Notes: generated by a model not told the origin, from the letters alone. DNA of 48,098 bases from Candidatus Yanofskybacteria bacterium RIFCSPLOWO2_01_FULL_42_49 (GCA_001795615.1 MGKI01000001.1:1-48098), one strand, 5' to 3'. Counted from the stretch's first letter, positions 24,226-31,894 are shown. Numbers and translations are program-made.

Positions 24226-24939
24226 CTAGTCAATGGGGCTGTGGATTACTAAATAAGAAGCGACAGCAACCACGGTCTCTGCTTTCATAATTAACGGCCA
24301 CAAAGAAACAACTTTAAATCCAGCTTTTTTTGCCATACTTATTTCTTCGTCTGTCCAACCGCCTTCTGGCCCGATAAAAACAGAAACTGTTTTTATCTTT
24401 TTGCCAAGCTGCAAAAAATCAGTTCCGGAGGGTTCAAGAAATATAGCAGCATTGTTTTCTTTAGCTATATTTAGTGCTTCTTCAAGGACTAATATTTCGC
24501 CTAGTTCAGGAACTATTCCCCGACCGGACTGCTCTGACGCTTCTTTGATTATATTTTTCAATCTTTCCGGCTTAATGTCGGTTTTTACTGTTCTCTGGCT
24601 AATTATAGGCACCATTTTAAAAACACCGACTTCGGTCGCTTTTTGAGCGGCTGTTTCAAAATTTTCTTTTTTTAAAATTGAACAATATAGGGTAACACGC
24701 CTGACAGGCTCGTTTTCGTTCTTAACATTTTGCTGCGGTTCAAAATATATGGCCTCTTTTCTTGTTTTTACTATTTTAGCTAATATCTCCAGTCCGTCTC
24801 CCTTTCCAATAATAACCTGCTCACCGGGATGGAGTTTTAATACTCTGTTAATTTGGTGGATAACGCTCTGATCTGCTACCATGACTATGCCAGCGTTATT
24901 AGTGAAATCTGTTATAAATCTGTGAATTTTTTTAACCAT
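24226..24939 (-). CDS. rsmE: 16S rRNA (uracil1498-N3)-methyltransferase RsmE
   Basis: 237 aa. An N-terminal PUA-like barrel (H-R-F near the start; H-x-x-x-V-L-K-L, G-x-G-D-G) precedes a SPOUT fold whose knot carries F-I-G-P-E-G-G-W-T-D-E-E (about 188-199) and a late L-x-x-x-I-M-K-A-E-T-V. Q-K-A-T-E-V-G-V is also diagnostic. It methylates U1498 of 16S rRNA using S-adenosylmethionine. It stands 27 bp upstream of the small membrane protein gene on the same strand. Confidence 0.93.
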   Translation of the reverse strand: MVKKIHRFITDFTNNAGIVMVADQSVIHQINRVLKLHPGEQVIIGKGDGLEILAKIVKTRKEAIYFEPQQNVKNENEPVRRVTLYCSILKKENFETAAQKATEVGVFKMVPIISQRTVKTDIKPERLKNIIKEASEQSGRGIVPELGEILVLEEALNIAKENNAAIFLEPSGTDFLQLGKKIKTVSVFIGPEGGWTDEEISMAKKAGFKVVSLWPLIMKAETVVAVASYLVIHSPID

Positions 24940-25000
24940 AAGTTTTCTTACTTGTGTTAAGAAAGTATTAACCTTTAATAATGATTAGTAAACTACTTTA

Positions 25001-25657
25001 CTATAAGTTATTAATCTTTTTAAACCCTTCTATCCAACCGGCTATTTGTCGGGCAAGCATCGAGCTTTGCGCTACCTTAACTCTAAGAAATCCGCTATTT
25101 TTACTTTTTTGAAAATAAATACATCGAAAACAACTCTTTGGAAATCCAGTCGCTCTGGACCAATAACTGTTAACTTTATCTACTAAATTTTTCTTATTTT
25201 TCCCCGCAAAAATATCAAACCTAATTTCATCGTCTCTAACCCCTCCAACTTCTTTAAGCCACTTCAAAAATAACCTTATCATGTCTGGGTTAGAACTGGA
25301 AAAATGAACTCCTTTTTTTAAATCGCTTTTATTGCCATTCTTCCAATAGAGAACGATGCCTGTCAGCCATAATTCTTTTTTGGAAATTTTTTTTATATCC
25401 AGCGAAGAGGTGCTCTTTATTTCCTCTATCAGCTTTGAAGTTTTGGAAGTTTTTCTCAAAGCATTCGCTTTAGCTGTTTTAACTCTCTTGTCGTTTAGTT
25501 TTTTTATCTGCTCCTGAGTTAGTTTTATTTTTTTTAACCAAAAAGAAAGAGTTGATTTCGGGACGTGAAGACGGTTTTCGATCTCTGAATAGGAAAGACC
25601 GCGCTTCCGCATTTCGATAGCAATGTTCTGTTTGTACTTTTCTACGTATTGGACCAC
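25001..25657 (-). CDS. HTH plus LAGLIDADG-like DNA-binding protein
   Basis: 218 aa from a GTG start at 25657. The N-terminus is a helix-turn-helix of the transposase/resolvase type (R-G-L-S-Y-S-E-I-E-N-R-L-H-V-P-K-S-T-L-S-F-W-L). The central part (about 95-190) resembles a degenerate LAGLIDADG homing-endonuclease half: L-T-G-I-V-L-Y-W-K-N-G-N-K, F-S-S-S-N-P-D-M-I-R-L-F-L-K-W-L. Such proteins recur in Parcubacteria as solitary genes. The acidic residues expected at an active site are not clear (K-N-G in place of x-E-G), so it may be a regulator. Confidence 0.65.
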   Translation of the reverse strand: MVQYVEKYKQNIAIEMRKRGLSYSEIENRLHVPKSTLSFWLKKIKLTQEQIKKLNDKRVKTAKANALRKTSKTSKLIEEIKSTSSLDIKKISKKELWLTGIVLYWKNGNKSDLKKGVHFSSSNPDMIRLFLKWLKEVGGVRDDEIRFDIFAGKNKKNLVDKVNSYWSRATGFPKSCFRCIYFQKSKNSGFLRVKVAQSSMLARQIAGWIEGFKKINNL

Positions 25658-25735
25658 GATGGTTATTACTACTTATACAATAACAAGGTTCAATATAATA
25701 TCCAAAAAACCTTTATAAAATAAGGATTTTTAGAA

Positions 25736-26503
25736 TTAAGCTGCCAACCAGCCGCCATCTATATAAAACGTGGCCCCGGTGATGTAACTTGCTTCTTCTG
25801 AAGCCAGAAAAACTACGAGGGAAGAAACTTCTTCAGGCTTACCTATCCTTTTTAGAGGCACTCTATGCATTAGTTCTTCTGATATCTCCCCTGATAATTG
25901 CTCTCCGGACTGATGAACCATTGGCGTATCTATCGCGCCCGGCGCAATAGCATTAACATTAATGCCCAGATCGGCCCATTCGGCGGCTAATGTTTCAGTC
26001 ATGCCGATTACTCCCCCTTTGGAAGCGGCATAATGAGCCGCACCGGAAAAACCGATACCAACCCCGCCCGAAGCGATAGACGAGATGTTGATTATCCGGC
26101 CCCATTTATTTTTTGCCATTTCTTTTGCCGCTCTTTGAGCACATAGAAACTGGCCCTTGAGATTAATGTCAATCATCTTGTCCCAATCCTCCTCAGTTAA
26201 TTCAAGAGCCGGTTTAGGCGAGAAAATCCCGGCATTATTTACAAGGATATCAAGCCGGCCGAACTGCTTTATTGCTTCGCTAAAAACCTGATCAACTTCA
26301 ATCCTGCTTGAAACATCCATCTTAAAACAGGCGGCTTGGCCTCCTTTTTGGATGATTTCCTCAACTACCGACAAGCACTCCTTCTGGTCTATGTCGGTAA
26401 CTATGATTTTTGCGCCCTGTGCTGCCAAAACAAGCGCGTGAGCCTTACCCATGCCCCTTCGTGAACCAGTTATAAGCGCTACTTTTCCATCAAGTTTAAA
26501 CAT
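25736..26503 (-). CDS. Short-chain dehydrogenase/reductase (FabG-like)
   Basis: 255 aa classical SDR. Cofactor motif T-G-S-R-R-G-M-G (12-19), N-N-A-G (89-92), catalytic Ser in I-S-S and Y-A-A-S-K (Tyr about 158, Lys about 162), and N-A-I-A-P-G-A-I-D-T-P. Asp at the end of strand 2 (V-T-D-I-D) suggests NAD preference. It reduces a keto group or oxidises an alcohol. Its neighbour 11 bp upstream is a cupin, so the pair may modify a sugar or small metabolite; a fatty-acid role is less likely in this reduced lineage. Confidence 0.88.
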   Translation of the reverse strand: MFKLDGKVALITGSRRGMGKAHALVLAAQGAKIIVTDIDQKECLSVVEEIIQKGGQAACFKMDVSSRIEVDQVFSEAIKQFGRLDILVNNAGIFSPKPALELTEEDWDKMIDINLKGQFLCAQRAAKEMAKNKWGRIINISSIASGGVGIGFSGAAHYAASKGGVIGMTETLAAEWADLGINVNAIAPGAIDTPMVHQSGEQLSGEISEELMHRVPLKRIGKPEEVSSLVVFLASEEASYITGATFYIDGGWLAA

Positions 26504-26514
26504 GTTTTGTAATG

Positions 26515-26910
26515 CTATTCCGTTGTTTTACCGTCAAAATGTTCATTATCAATCATTGCATCGGCCTTTGTTAAGTGGACCACCCCATCGCGGTGATTAG
26601 GCGGAGAGTATACTGTGTAAAGTTTCATGTCTTCGCTGTCGGATGCGTTAATTATATTATGCTCCATACCGGCCGGCACAACAACCGAATAGCCATCGGC
26701 GATATCGTACTCTATGCCATTTAATACGGACTTACCTTTCCCCTTCTCAACTCTGATGAATTGATCTAATTCGTGGACCTCGGAGCCAATCTCCTCTTTT
26801 GGCTTTAAACTCATGACAACAAGCTGGCTGTTTTTGGCGGTATATAAAACTTTCCGAAAATTAATATTTTCTAAAGATTCTTTTTCGATGTTTATTACAT
26901 GCCCCTTCAT
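26515..26910 (-). CDS. Cupin-domain protein
   Basis: 131 aa. Metal-site motifs G-S-E-V-H-E-L-D-Q-F-I-R-V-E-K-G-K-G (about 42-59) and P-A-G-M-E-H-N-I-I-N (about 79-88) mark a single beta-barrel cupin; Y-S-P-P-N-H-R-D-G-V-V-H is characteristic of a subgroup common in this kind of genome. It is probably a small metal-dependent enzyme or sensor. It is first in a two-gene operon with the SDR. Confidence 0.85.
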   Translation of the reverse strand: MKGHVINIEKESLENINFRKVLYTAKNSQLVVMSLKPKEEIGSEVHELDQFIRVEKGKGKSVLNGIEYDIADGYSVVVPAGMEHNIINASDSEDMKLYTVYSPPNHRDGVVHLTKADAMIDNEHFDGKTTE

Positions 26911-27015
26911 GATTTTATTTTAGCATATAATTTTTTATTTAATATGCCGTTGGCTGCGGGCGCTGACTGACATTAGAACTTATCTTATCAGAAATATTGG
27001 TATATAAAAACAAAG

Positions 27016-27060
27016 AAGCTCCGCACAAGACGAAGTTTGGAACTTCTCTGTGCGGAGCTT
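27016..27060 (-). terminator. Nested hairpin terminator of the 96-aa cargo gene
   Basis: Outer arms AAGCTCCGCACA / TGTGCGGAGCTT (27016-27027, 27049-27060) and an inner hairpin GAAGTT-TGG-AACTTC. On the minus strand it is followed by CTTTGTTTTTAT. It lies 26 bp past the stop of the 96-aa gene. Confidence 0.8.
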
Positions 27061-27086
27061 GGAAACTCCGGCGGTCTCGTCCTTGG

Positions 27087-27377
27087 TTAGGCGTTGGCAT
27101 GTCGCTTGAGGCAGTCTTCGATCATTGCCTGCTCTGCCTCGAACTGACCAAGGGGGAACTTTCCTCTGACCTCGTTCATGAATGCCTTGGCCTTGTCGGC
27201 ATCGGAACCATCATAGACGAAGACCTTGCGGCCGCCGTCTTCGCCGATGCTCAACGTCACCGAAAGATTCATGAAGTTGAAAGCGCCTTGCCATGCCCGA
27301 ACCTGATCGTCCACCGACTGGCCCCAACCCTGAAGACCTTGTGAAAGAACTGTGCGTGCGATGTTCGTTGCCTGCAT
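27087..27377 (-). CDS. GC-rich hypothetical cargo protein, 96 aa
   Basis: 96 aa, no membrane segment. The sequence (D-Q-V-R-A-W-Q-G-A-F-N-F, L-S-I-G-E-D-G-G-R-K-V-F-V-Y-D-G) looks like a small alpha/beta protein; no family recognised. It has an optimal Shine-Dalgarno AAGGAGG about 8 nt before ATG, a strong promoter with an embedded palindrome, and its own terminator. Its GC content and codon choice are far above the neighbours, which points to recent transfer. It lies just outside the first inverted-repeat unit. Confidence 0.65.
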   Translation of the reverse strand: MQATNIARTVLSQGLQGWGQSVDDQVRAWQGAFNFMNLSVTLSIGEDGGRKVFVYDGSDADKAKAFMNEVRGKFPLGQFEAEQAMIEDCLKRHANA

Positions 27378-27404
27378 GTCTTGACCTCCTTAACGTGTAC
27401 TCTA

Positions 27405-27434
27405 ATTATACCACAAATGGTGGTATAAAGTCAA
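27405..27434 (-). promoter_or_regulatory. Promoter with operator palindrome for the 96-aa gene
   Basis: On the minus strand TTGACT (27434-27429), 18 bp, then TATAAT (27410-27405). A perfect 8-bp inverted repeat TATACCAC-N5-GTGGTATA (27407-27427) fills the spacer and overlaps the -10 box, the classical position for a repressor operator. Confidence 0.75.
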
Positions 27435-27436
27435 TA

Positions 27437-27493
27437 GCTGTGTATCCTGAAAATAGTCCGAACCCATTTCGCCGCCTTTGGCGGCGGTGGCCA
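27437..27493. repeat. Inverted repeat A, left arm (57 bp)
   Basis: Perfectly complementary to 28378-28434. The similarity continues inward in diverged form to about 27540, so the full arm is near 105 bp. It contains a nested GCCGCC-TTT-GGCGGC hairpin. The arm begins with GCTG, the same terminal bases as the other unit. Confidence 0.9.
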
Positions 27494-27540
27494 AAACTCT
27501 GAAAAATTGATTGAAAAATCTGAATCGCAATTCTGAATCT

Positions 27541-27566
27541 GACAATTTCAAGTTTTTCTTTGGCGG
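27541..27566 (-). pseudogene. Serine-recombinase fragment (N-terminal piece)
   Basis: 26 bp identical, in inverted orientation, to 28668-28693 of the intact recombinase gene (codons around A-K-E-K-L-E-I-V). It is followed at once by inverted repeat A. Only this piece and those at 28265-28330 remain. Confidence 0.7.
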
Positions 27567-27656
27567 AATTCGGATTACTGAAATTCTAACGAATTTCAGT
27601 CGTGGTAGCAAATTTTTGTTCTTTGAATTTATGAAAATGAAAGCGAGATAAAAAAA

Positions 27657-27680
27657 GACCCAGTATATTTCAACTGGGTC
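27657..27680 (-). terminator. Intrinsic terminator after the 113-aa cargo region
   Basis: Arms GACCCAG / CTGGGTC with flanking bases, followed on the minus strand by TTTTTTATC. It ends the transcript of the 28129-27794 gene. Confidence 0.85.
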
Positions 27681-27793
27681 ACTTACTCACTCCTAAAGAT
27701 CTCTCCTTCGTCCCTGCCGCCCGCGCCTCTTTCTGCGCGGAGCGGCCGTTGTGCCGTTCGCTTTATTGGGCTGAACGGCGTAGCCCCGACGCT

Positions 27794-28129
27794 CTACCGC
27801 GTTGAGATGCCGACGCCCAAAAGGTAGTCTGGCACTTCCTCGCCGCGGTCGCGTTTGTCGTTCGGATCGTAGCTGTCGCACTTGATGTACCCGTCCTTGT
27901 CCACGCTGTTGCGGACACAGGTTTCGGTCATCGGCCATGCGCGTCGCGGCTCGTCTTCGAAGACGACCCAGAAGCACAGACCTTCGGACTGCTGACTCGT
28001 GGCGCCGTACTTATGGCACACGGCGATGACAGCTTCGGGTCGTACGCGCTCGTTGCACGTGATGACGGCAACAACCGGTGTTGGAGCAGTGATGCCCCCT
28101 TCAAGCGGTGGAAAGAAATCCTTGTACAT
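27794..28129 (-). CDS. GC-rich hypothetical cargo protein inside repeat unit A
   Basis: 111 aa from the ATG at 28129. It has five to six Cys residues (I-T-C-N-E, A-V-C-H-K, G-L-C-F-W, E-T-C-V-R, I-K-C-D-S), suggesting a metal or redox fold, but no family is recognised. A perfect sigma-70 promoter and a GGGAG ribosome site precede it, and a terminator lies about 115 bp after its stop. Frame +1 stays open to 27693 with a very basic tail, so a frameshift of a longer protein cannot be excluded. GC content is clearly higher than in the core genes. Confidence 0.6.
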   Translation of the reverse strand: MYKDFFPPLEGGITAPTPVVAVITCNERVRPEAVIAVCHKYGATSQQSEGLCFWVVFEDEPRRAWPMTETCVRNSVDKDGYIKCDSYDPNDKRDRGEEVPDYLLGVGISTR

Positions 28130-28186
28130 TGTCAATCTCCCTTCTTTATGGGTTGGGTAGTCAAGGTATCTGACTATCTGATGTTA

Positions 28187-28215
28187 ATTATACACCTATC
28201 AATATGATTTGTCAA
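28187..28215 (-). promoter_or_regulatory. Consensus sigma-70 promoter of the unit-A cargo gene
   Basis: TTGACA (28215-28210), 17-bp spacer, TATAAT (28192-28187): a perfect match to consensus. The leader contains a repeated TATCTGA motif (near 28168-28181) that may be an operator. Confidence 0.85.
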
Positions 28216-28264
28216 GTTCAATCAAAACCAACAAAAAAGCCCTATTTCAGGCCATTTATGAGAG

Positions 28265-28330
28265 TATTAAAATTTTCTTTTATGAATATGGTTCGAGCCG
28301 ATATTTTTATCAGGTTCTTTGGCAGTTTTT
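28265..28330 (-). pseudogene. Mosaic remnant of a second serine-recombinase gene
   Basis: Three consecutive blocks on the minus strand match the intact recombinase exactly: 28330-28311 equals 28711-28730 (N-terminal, K-T-A-K-E-P); 28309-28284 equals 29905-29930 (C-terminal, K-N-I-G-S-N-H-I); 28283-28265 equals 28539-28557 (5' untranslated leader). The gene body between the first two is deleted, and the last two are joined without the 102-bp palindromic arm that separates them in the intact unit. Confidence 0.75.
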
Positions 28331-28377
28331 TAATTCAGAATTGCGGTTCAGATTTTCAGACAGATTTTTCGGATTTC

Positions 28378-28434
28378 TGGCCACCGCCGCCAAAGGCGGC
28401 GAAATGGGTTCGGACTATTTTCAGGATACACAGC
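28378..28434. repeat. Inverted repeat A, right arm (57 bp)
   Basis: Perfect inverted copy of 27437-27493. Its end overlaps by four bases (CAGC) the start of inverted repeat B, so the two units abut. Confidence 0.9.
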
Positions 28435-28532
28435 CATCGAGGATTTGTCAAAGAGTTGGAGGTCGCCTCGCTTCGCTCGGCGATTAAATCGTAAGGAGAA
28501 TTGGGCTTAAAAATCAGTTGGCGATTCTGAAG
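28431..28532. repeat. Inverted repeat B, left arm (102 bp)
   Basis: Inverted copy of 29930-30031 with two mismatches in 102 bp. It begins CAGCCA, which equals the 3' end (including CCA) of the tRNA-Gln next to the right arm. It lies immediately before the recombinase leader. Confidence 0.92.
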
Positions 28533-28564
28533 TCAGAAATAAAAGAAAATTTTAATAAAATACT

Positions 28565-30040
28565 ATGAACATAAACAAATATGTAATCTACGTTCGGAAA
28601 AGTAGTGAAGAAGATGATAGGCAGGTTTTGAGTATTGAAGCTCAACTCGTTGAGCTCAAAGAATTTGCCGCCAAAGAAAAACTTGAAATTGTCGCCTCTT
28701 TCCAAGAGGCAAAAACTGCCAAAGAACCTGGGCGAACTTCGTTCGCCGAAATGCTGTCATTTTTGGAATCGGGAAAAGCAGATGGAATACTCTCTTGGCA
28801 TCCGGATAGATTGGCTCGTAATTCAATAGATGGAGGGAAGATTATCTACCTCATAGATAAAGAGATTATTAAATCATTGAAATTTCCTACTTTTTGGTTC
28901 GAGGCCACACCACAAGGAAAATTTATGCTCCAAATTGCTTTTGGTCAAAGTAAATATTATGTAGATAATCTTTCCGAGAATGTAAAAAGAGGCTTGAGAC
29001 AAAAAATTCGCCGAGGAGAAATGGTTGGTGTTGCGTCAACGGGTTATCTCAATGACCTAATAACCCATAAAATGGTTTTAGATCCTGAAAGAGCGCCATT
29101 TATCAAAAAACTTTTCGAGTTATACGCAACTGGAAATTACAATCTTGTAGAAATGGGCAGGATTGCCGAGAAAATTGGTTTAAGAAGTAGGAATGGCAAT
29201 CTTTTAACTCACAGTAATATCCAGTATATTCTCAAAAAACCATTTTATTATGGACTGATATATTTAAACGGCGAATTTTTTGAAGGAAGCCACGAGCCAA
29301 TCATTTCAAAGAAACTTTTTGATAAGGTTCAGGAAATAATGAAAGAAAAAGGCAAACCAAGAAAGAAAACCATCAAAAATAGGTTCTTGTTTCTTGGCTT
29401 AATGAAATGTGCTTGCGGATGTTCAATAACCGCTGAAATTAAAAAGGGACATCATTATTATCGTTGCACCAAGAAAAAAGAACCTTGTCCTGAAAAATAC
29501 CTACGAGAAGAAGCACTAACAGAACAAATCCAATCTTTTCTTCAAAAAGTTTCTTTGTCGAGCCAAGATATTGAAAAAGTTTTAGCAGAATTAGAAAAAG
29601 ACGAAATATCGGCAAAAGAAAAGGCCAAAACCGTTGTTAAAAATCTGAAAATAGAGTTAAGTGAGGTTGAGGTAAAACTCGAGAACTTATTGGACCTTTA
29701 TTTGGGCAAAGGACTTTCGCAAGATGAATATGCGCTCAAGAAACAAAAAATTCTCAACTTGAAAATCGAGCTACAAGACAAAATCAAAGATTTTGAACAA
29801 AAGGGCTTATCTTGGCTCGAACCGGCACGAGAGCTTGTTTTATCCTTGAATAAAGCCAACACTTTGCTTGGTTCGGATAATTATTCTGAAATGACTTCAT
29901 TTCTTAAAAATATCGGCTCGAACCATATTCTTCAGAATCGCCAACTGATTTTTAAGCCCAATTCTCCTTATGATTTAATCGCCGAGCGAAGCGAGGCGAC
30001 TTCCAACTCTTTGACAAATCCTCGATGGCTGCCGGGCTAG
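28565..30040 (+). CDS. Large serine recombinase (site-specific integrase)
   Basis: 491 aa. The resolvase domain starts Y-V-I-Y-V-R-K-S-S-E-E-D-D-R-Q-V-L-S-I-E-A-Q, with the nucleophilic Ser at 13 and a catalytic Arg in R-L-A-R-N. A recombinase domain follows (about 170-250), then a zinc ribbon C-A-C-G-C ... Y-R-C ... C-P (about 283-310), a coiled coil (about 330-410), and a conserved end K-N-I-G-S-N. It should integrate or excise DNA through a Ser-DNA intermediate. The last about 35 codons lie within inverted repeat B, and the stop codon is inside the 3' end of the tRNA-Gln gene on the other strand. It appears intact. Confidence 0.93.
   Translation: MNINKYVIYVRKSSEEDDRQVLSIEAQLVELKEFAAKEKLEIVASFQEAKTAKEPGRTSFAEMLSFLESGKADGILSWHPDRLARNSIDGGKIIYLIDKEIIKSLKFPTFWFEATPQGKFMLQIAFGQSKYYVDNLSENVKRGLRQKIRRGEMVGVASTGYLNDLITHKMVLDPERAPFIKKLFELYATGNYNLVEMGRIAEKIGLRSRNGNLLTHSNIQYILKKPFYYGLIYLNGEFFEGSHEPIISKKLFDKVQEIMKEKGKPRKKTIKNRFLFLGLMKCACGCSITAEIKKGHHYYRCTKKKEPCPEKYLREEALTEQIQSFLQKVSLSSQDIEKVLAELEKDEISAKEKAKTVVKNLKIELSEVEVKLENLLDLYLGKGLSQDEYALKKQKILNLKIELQDKIKDFEQKGLSWLEPARELVLSLNKANTLLGSDNYSEMTSFLKNIGSNHILQNRQLIFKPNSPYDLIAERSEATSNSLTNPRWLPG
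29930..30031. repeat. Inverted repeat B, right arm (102 bp)
   Basis: It is both the coding region for the recombinase C-terminus and the inverted partner of 28431-28532. It ends in the tRNA-Gln 3' terminus, the expected integration site. Confidence 0.92.
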
Positions 30041-30100
30041 GGATCGAACCTAGATTCATGGATTCAGAGTCCATTTTCCTACCGATTAGAAGACCCGGCA
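30026..30100 (-). tRNA. tRNA-Gln(CTG)
   Basis: Full cloverleaf: acceptor TGCCGGG/CCCGGCA, D stem TTCT/GGAA, anticodon stem ATGGA/TCCAT with loop C-T-CTG-A-A, T arm CTAGG-TTCGATC-CCTAG, discriminator G and encoded CCA. The 3' end coincides with the outer end of the recombinase unit and overlaps the recombinase stop region on the opposite strand, as expected for a tRNA attachment site. Confidence 0.95.
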
Positions 30101-30181
30101 ATATTTGATAAATTTTACAATAAAAATAGCGTTTTTACAACGCCGTATTCGGAGTATTCGGATATCATTTGTAGATTTGGA

Positions 30182-31090
30182 TTATACTCTAAGGAATCTT
30201 CTTATCGCCACTAAACTTGAGACAACACCCAAAAGGACGCCGATGAAAAATACGAGAAATAAAAACTGGAATATGTTGGATAAAAAGTATGACGTCAAGC
30301 TCACACCCGGCATAAGCAATTCTATTTTCGGAGAAATAAAGAACAGCGCCGGATAGAATATCACAGCCGTAACCGAAGCGGCAAAAGCGCCGTACAATCC
30401 TCCTTCCACAAGATACGGAGCCTTGATGTGCCAGTTGGAACCGCCGACCAGTTTCATTATCTCTATCTCCTGTCTTTGATTGTATATCGTGAGCCGAATG
30501 GTGTTAAAGGTAACCAGAACGGCTATCGCCGCAAGAATCATTGTCATCAAAAAGCCCCAGTTCTGAATGCCGCCCGATATGCTTTGGAGACGGCCTATCA
30601 CTTTTTCATTTTCGTAAAAGTTTATTTTATCTATCACGCTTCTGAATTTATTGCCCTCCAGAAACTGAACCACCGATGCGAATTGCGCTGGATCATTGGC
30701 TTTGATGTTCAAAGAGGCCTGAAGAGGATTGAAATCCAACTCAGCGAGAGACTCCTGGATAGTGGCGTCGCCGGCGTGTCTTTCTTTAAACTCTTGAAGC
30801 GCTTCGGCTGCTGAAACATAGTCGACTTTTTTGACATTATCCAGCGCCTCAAGCTCCGATCTCACTCCCAATATGTCCTCCTCTGAAATATCCGGTTTGA
30901 AATAAGCGCTGATGTCGACTTTATCCTGAAGATTGGCCACCACCTGAGATGACAAAAAATTAACCGCCATAAGGCCGGCAAACAAAACGAGAACTAAAAC
31001 CATAACTCCGGTCGTACCGAAACTTATGTAGCGATTACGCTTAAAATTAGTCCAACCCACCGAAAAAATCCTTTTGAACGATTTTTTCAT
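30182..31090 (-). CDS. ftsX: Cell-division permease FtsX
   Basis: 302 aa: a first transmembrane helix (about 20-45), a large extracytoplasmic domain with D-I-S-A-Y-F-K-P-D-I-S-E-E and L-E-A-L-D-N-V-K-K-V-D-Y-V-S, then three C-terminal helices, with N-Q-R-Q-E-I-E-I-M-K-L-V-G-G-S-N-W-H-I between the second and third. This is the canonical FtsX layout. With FtsE it couples ATP hydrolysis to activation of peptidoglycan hydrolases at the septum. It is 47 bp downstream of ftsE, separated by a perfect 23-bp hairpin. Confidence 0.95.
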   Translation of the reverse strand: MKKSFKRIFSVGWTNFKRNRYISFGTTGVMVLVLVLFAGLMAVNFLSSQVVANLQDKVDISAYFKPDISEEDILGVRSELEALDNVKKVDYVSAAEALQEFKERHAGDATIQESLAELDFNPLQASLNIKANDPAQFASVVQFLEGNKFRSVIDKINFYENEKVIGRLQSISGGIQNWGFLMTMILAAIAVLVTFNTIRLTIYNQRQEIEIMKLVGGSNWHIKAPYLVEGGLYGAFAASVTAVIFYPALFFISPKIELLMPGVSLTSYFLSNIFQFLFLVFFIGVLLGVVSSLVAIRRFLRV

Positions 31091-31104
31091 AAATTCTAAA
31101 TCCT

Positions 31105-31153
31105 AAAATATATCATCTAAAAATTACTTTGTAATTTTTAGATGATATATTTT
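31105..31153 (-). other. Perfect 23-bp hairpin at the ftsE-ftsX junction
   Basis: AAAATATATCATCTAAAAATTAC and its exact complement flank a three-base loop. One arm contains the ftsE stop codon and last codons; the other lies in the intergenic gap. There is no T-run, so it is more likely an mRNA processing or stability element that sets the FtsE:FtsX ratio. Confidence 0.7.
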
Positions 31154-31821
31154 CCGTTTACCACTTGATCGCGGATAATTTTCCCCTTTTCCATCGTCAC
31201 CACTCTTTTCCCTATAACATTTACGACTTCCCTGTTGTGGGTAGCCAGTATCACCGTCGTTCCCAATTCGTTTATCTTCATGAGTAATTTTACCACATCG
31301 TAAGTATTCATTAAATCTAAATTGCCGGTCGGCTCATCAGCCAGAATTATCCTCGGCCGATGGATAAGCGCCCTCGCAATGGCCAGGCGCTGCTTTTCTC
31401 CGCCGGACATCTGATGAGGAAAGTTTTGGGCCTTATCCGACAAGCCGACGATATTGAGCACTTTCGGCACATCAGTATTTACTTCTTCTTCATCCACCCC
31501 GCAAACCTCAAGAGCAAAGGCAACATTTTCAAAAGCGTTCTTATTGGTAAGAAGCTTGAAATCCTGATATACGGTCCCTATTTTCCTTCTCAAAAGAGGC
31601 ACTTCCCCACTTGAAAGCGTAGCCAGATTAACGCCATCCAGGATCACCTCTCCGCCACGAGGAGACAGTTCTCTGGTAAGGAGGCGGAGTAAGGTTGACT
31701 TGCCGGCGCCGGACGGCCCGACGAGAGATACAAATTCGCCATGCCCTATCTTTAAGTTCACTCCGCTCAAGGCCATGAAATCATCATCGTAAACAGTAGA
31801 AACATGCTTTAGCTCAATCAT
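31138..31821 (-). CDS. ftsE: Cell-division ATP-binding protein FtsE
   Basis: 227 aa ABC ATPase. Walker A G-P-S-G-A-G-K-S-T (35-43), signature M-S-G-G-E-K-Q-R (about 138-145), Walker B I-I-L-A-D-E-P-T-G-N-L-D, and the H-loop A-T-H-N. V-Y-Q-D-F-K-L-L is typical of FtsE. It sits directly upstream of ftsX. The stretch before it (31825-31890) contains repeated TTTATCAAGTTCATCAAG units. Confidence 0.96.
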   Translation of the reverse strand: MIELKHVSTVYDDDFMALSGVNLKIGHGEFVSLVGPSGAGKSTLLRLLTRELSPRGGEVILDGVNLATLSSGEVPLLRRKIGTVYQDFKLLTNKNAFENVAFALEVCGVDEEEVNTDVPKVLNIVGLSDKAQNFPHQMSGGEKQRLAIARALIHRPRIILADEPTGNLDLMNTYDVVKLLMKINELGTTVILATHNREVVNVIGKRVVTMEKGKIIRDQVVNGKYII

Positions 31822-31894
31822 GAGTTAAGTTTATCAAGTTCATCAAGTTTATCAAGTTAAAAAATCAAACGCCCTTACAAACTTTATGAACTTT

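Noticed and set aside
27693-27977. Overlapping 94-aa minus-strand ORF in the GC-rich cargo region
   Set aside because: Two thirds lie within the better-supported 111-aa gene in another frame, and the composition (Arg-rich) is typical of a GC-rich shadow frame. A frameshifted C-terminus of the cargo gene remains possible.
28209-28487. Plus-strand ORFs over the recombinase remnant
   Set aside because: They read through inverted-repeat arms and the antisense of recombinase fragments; no ribosome site or family similarity.
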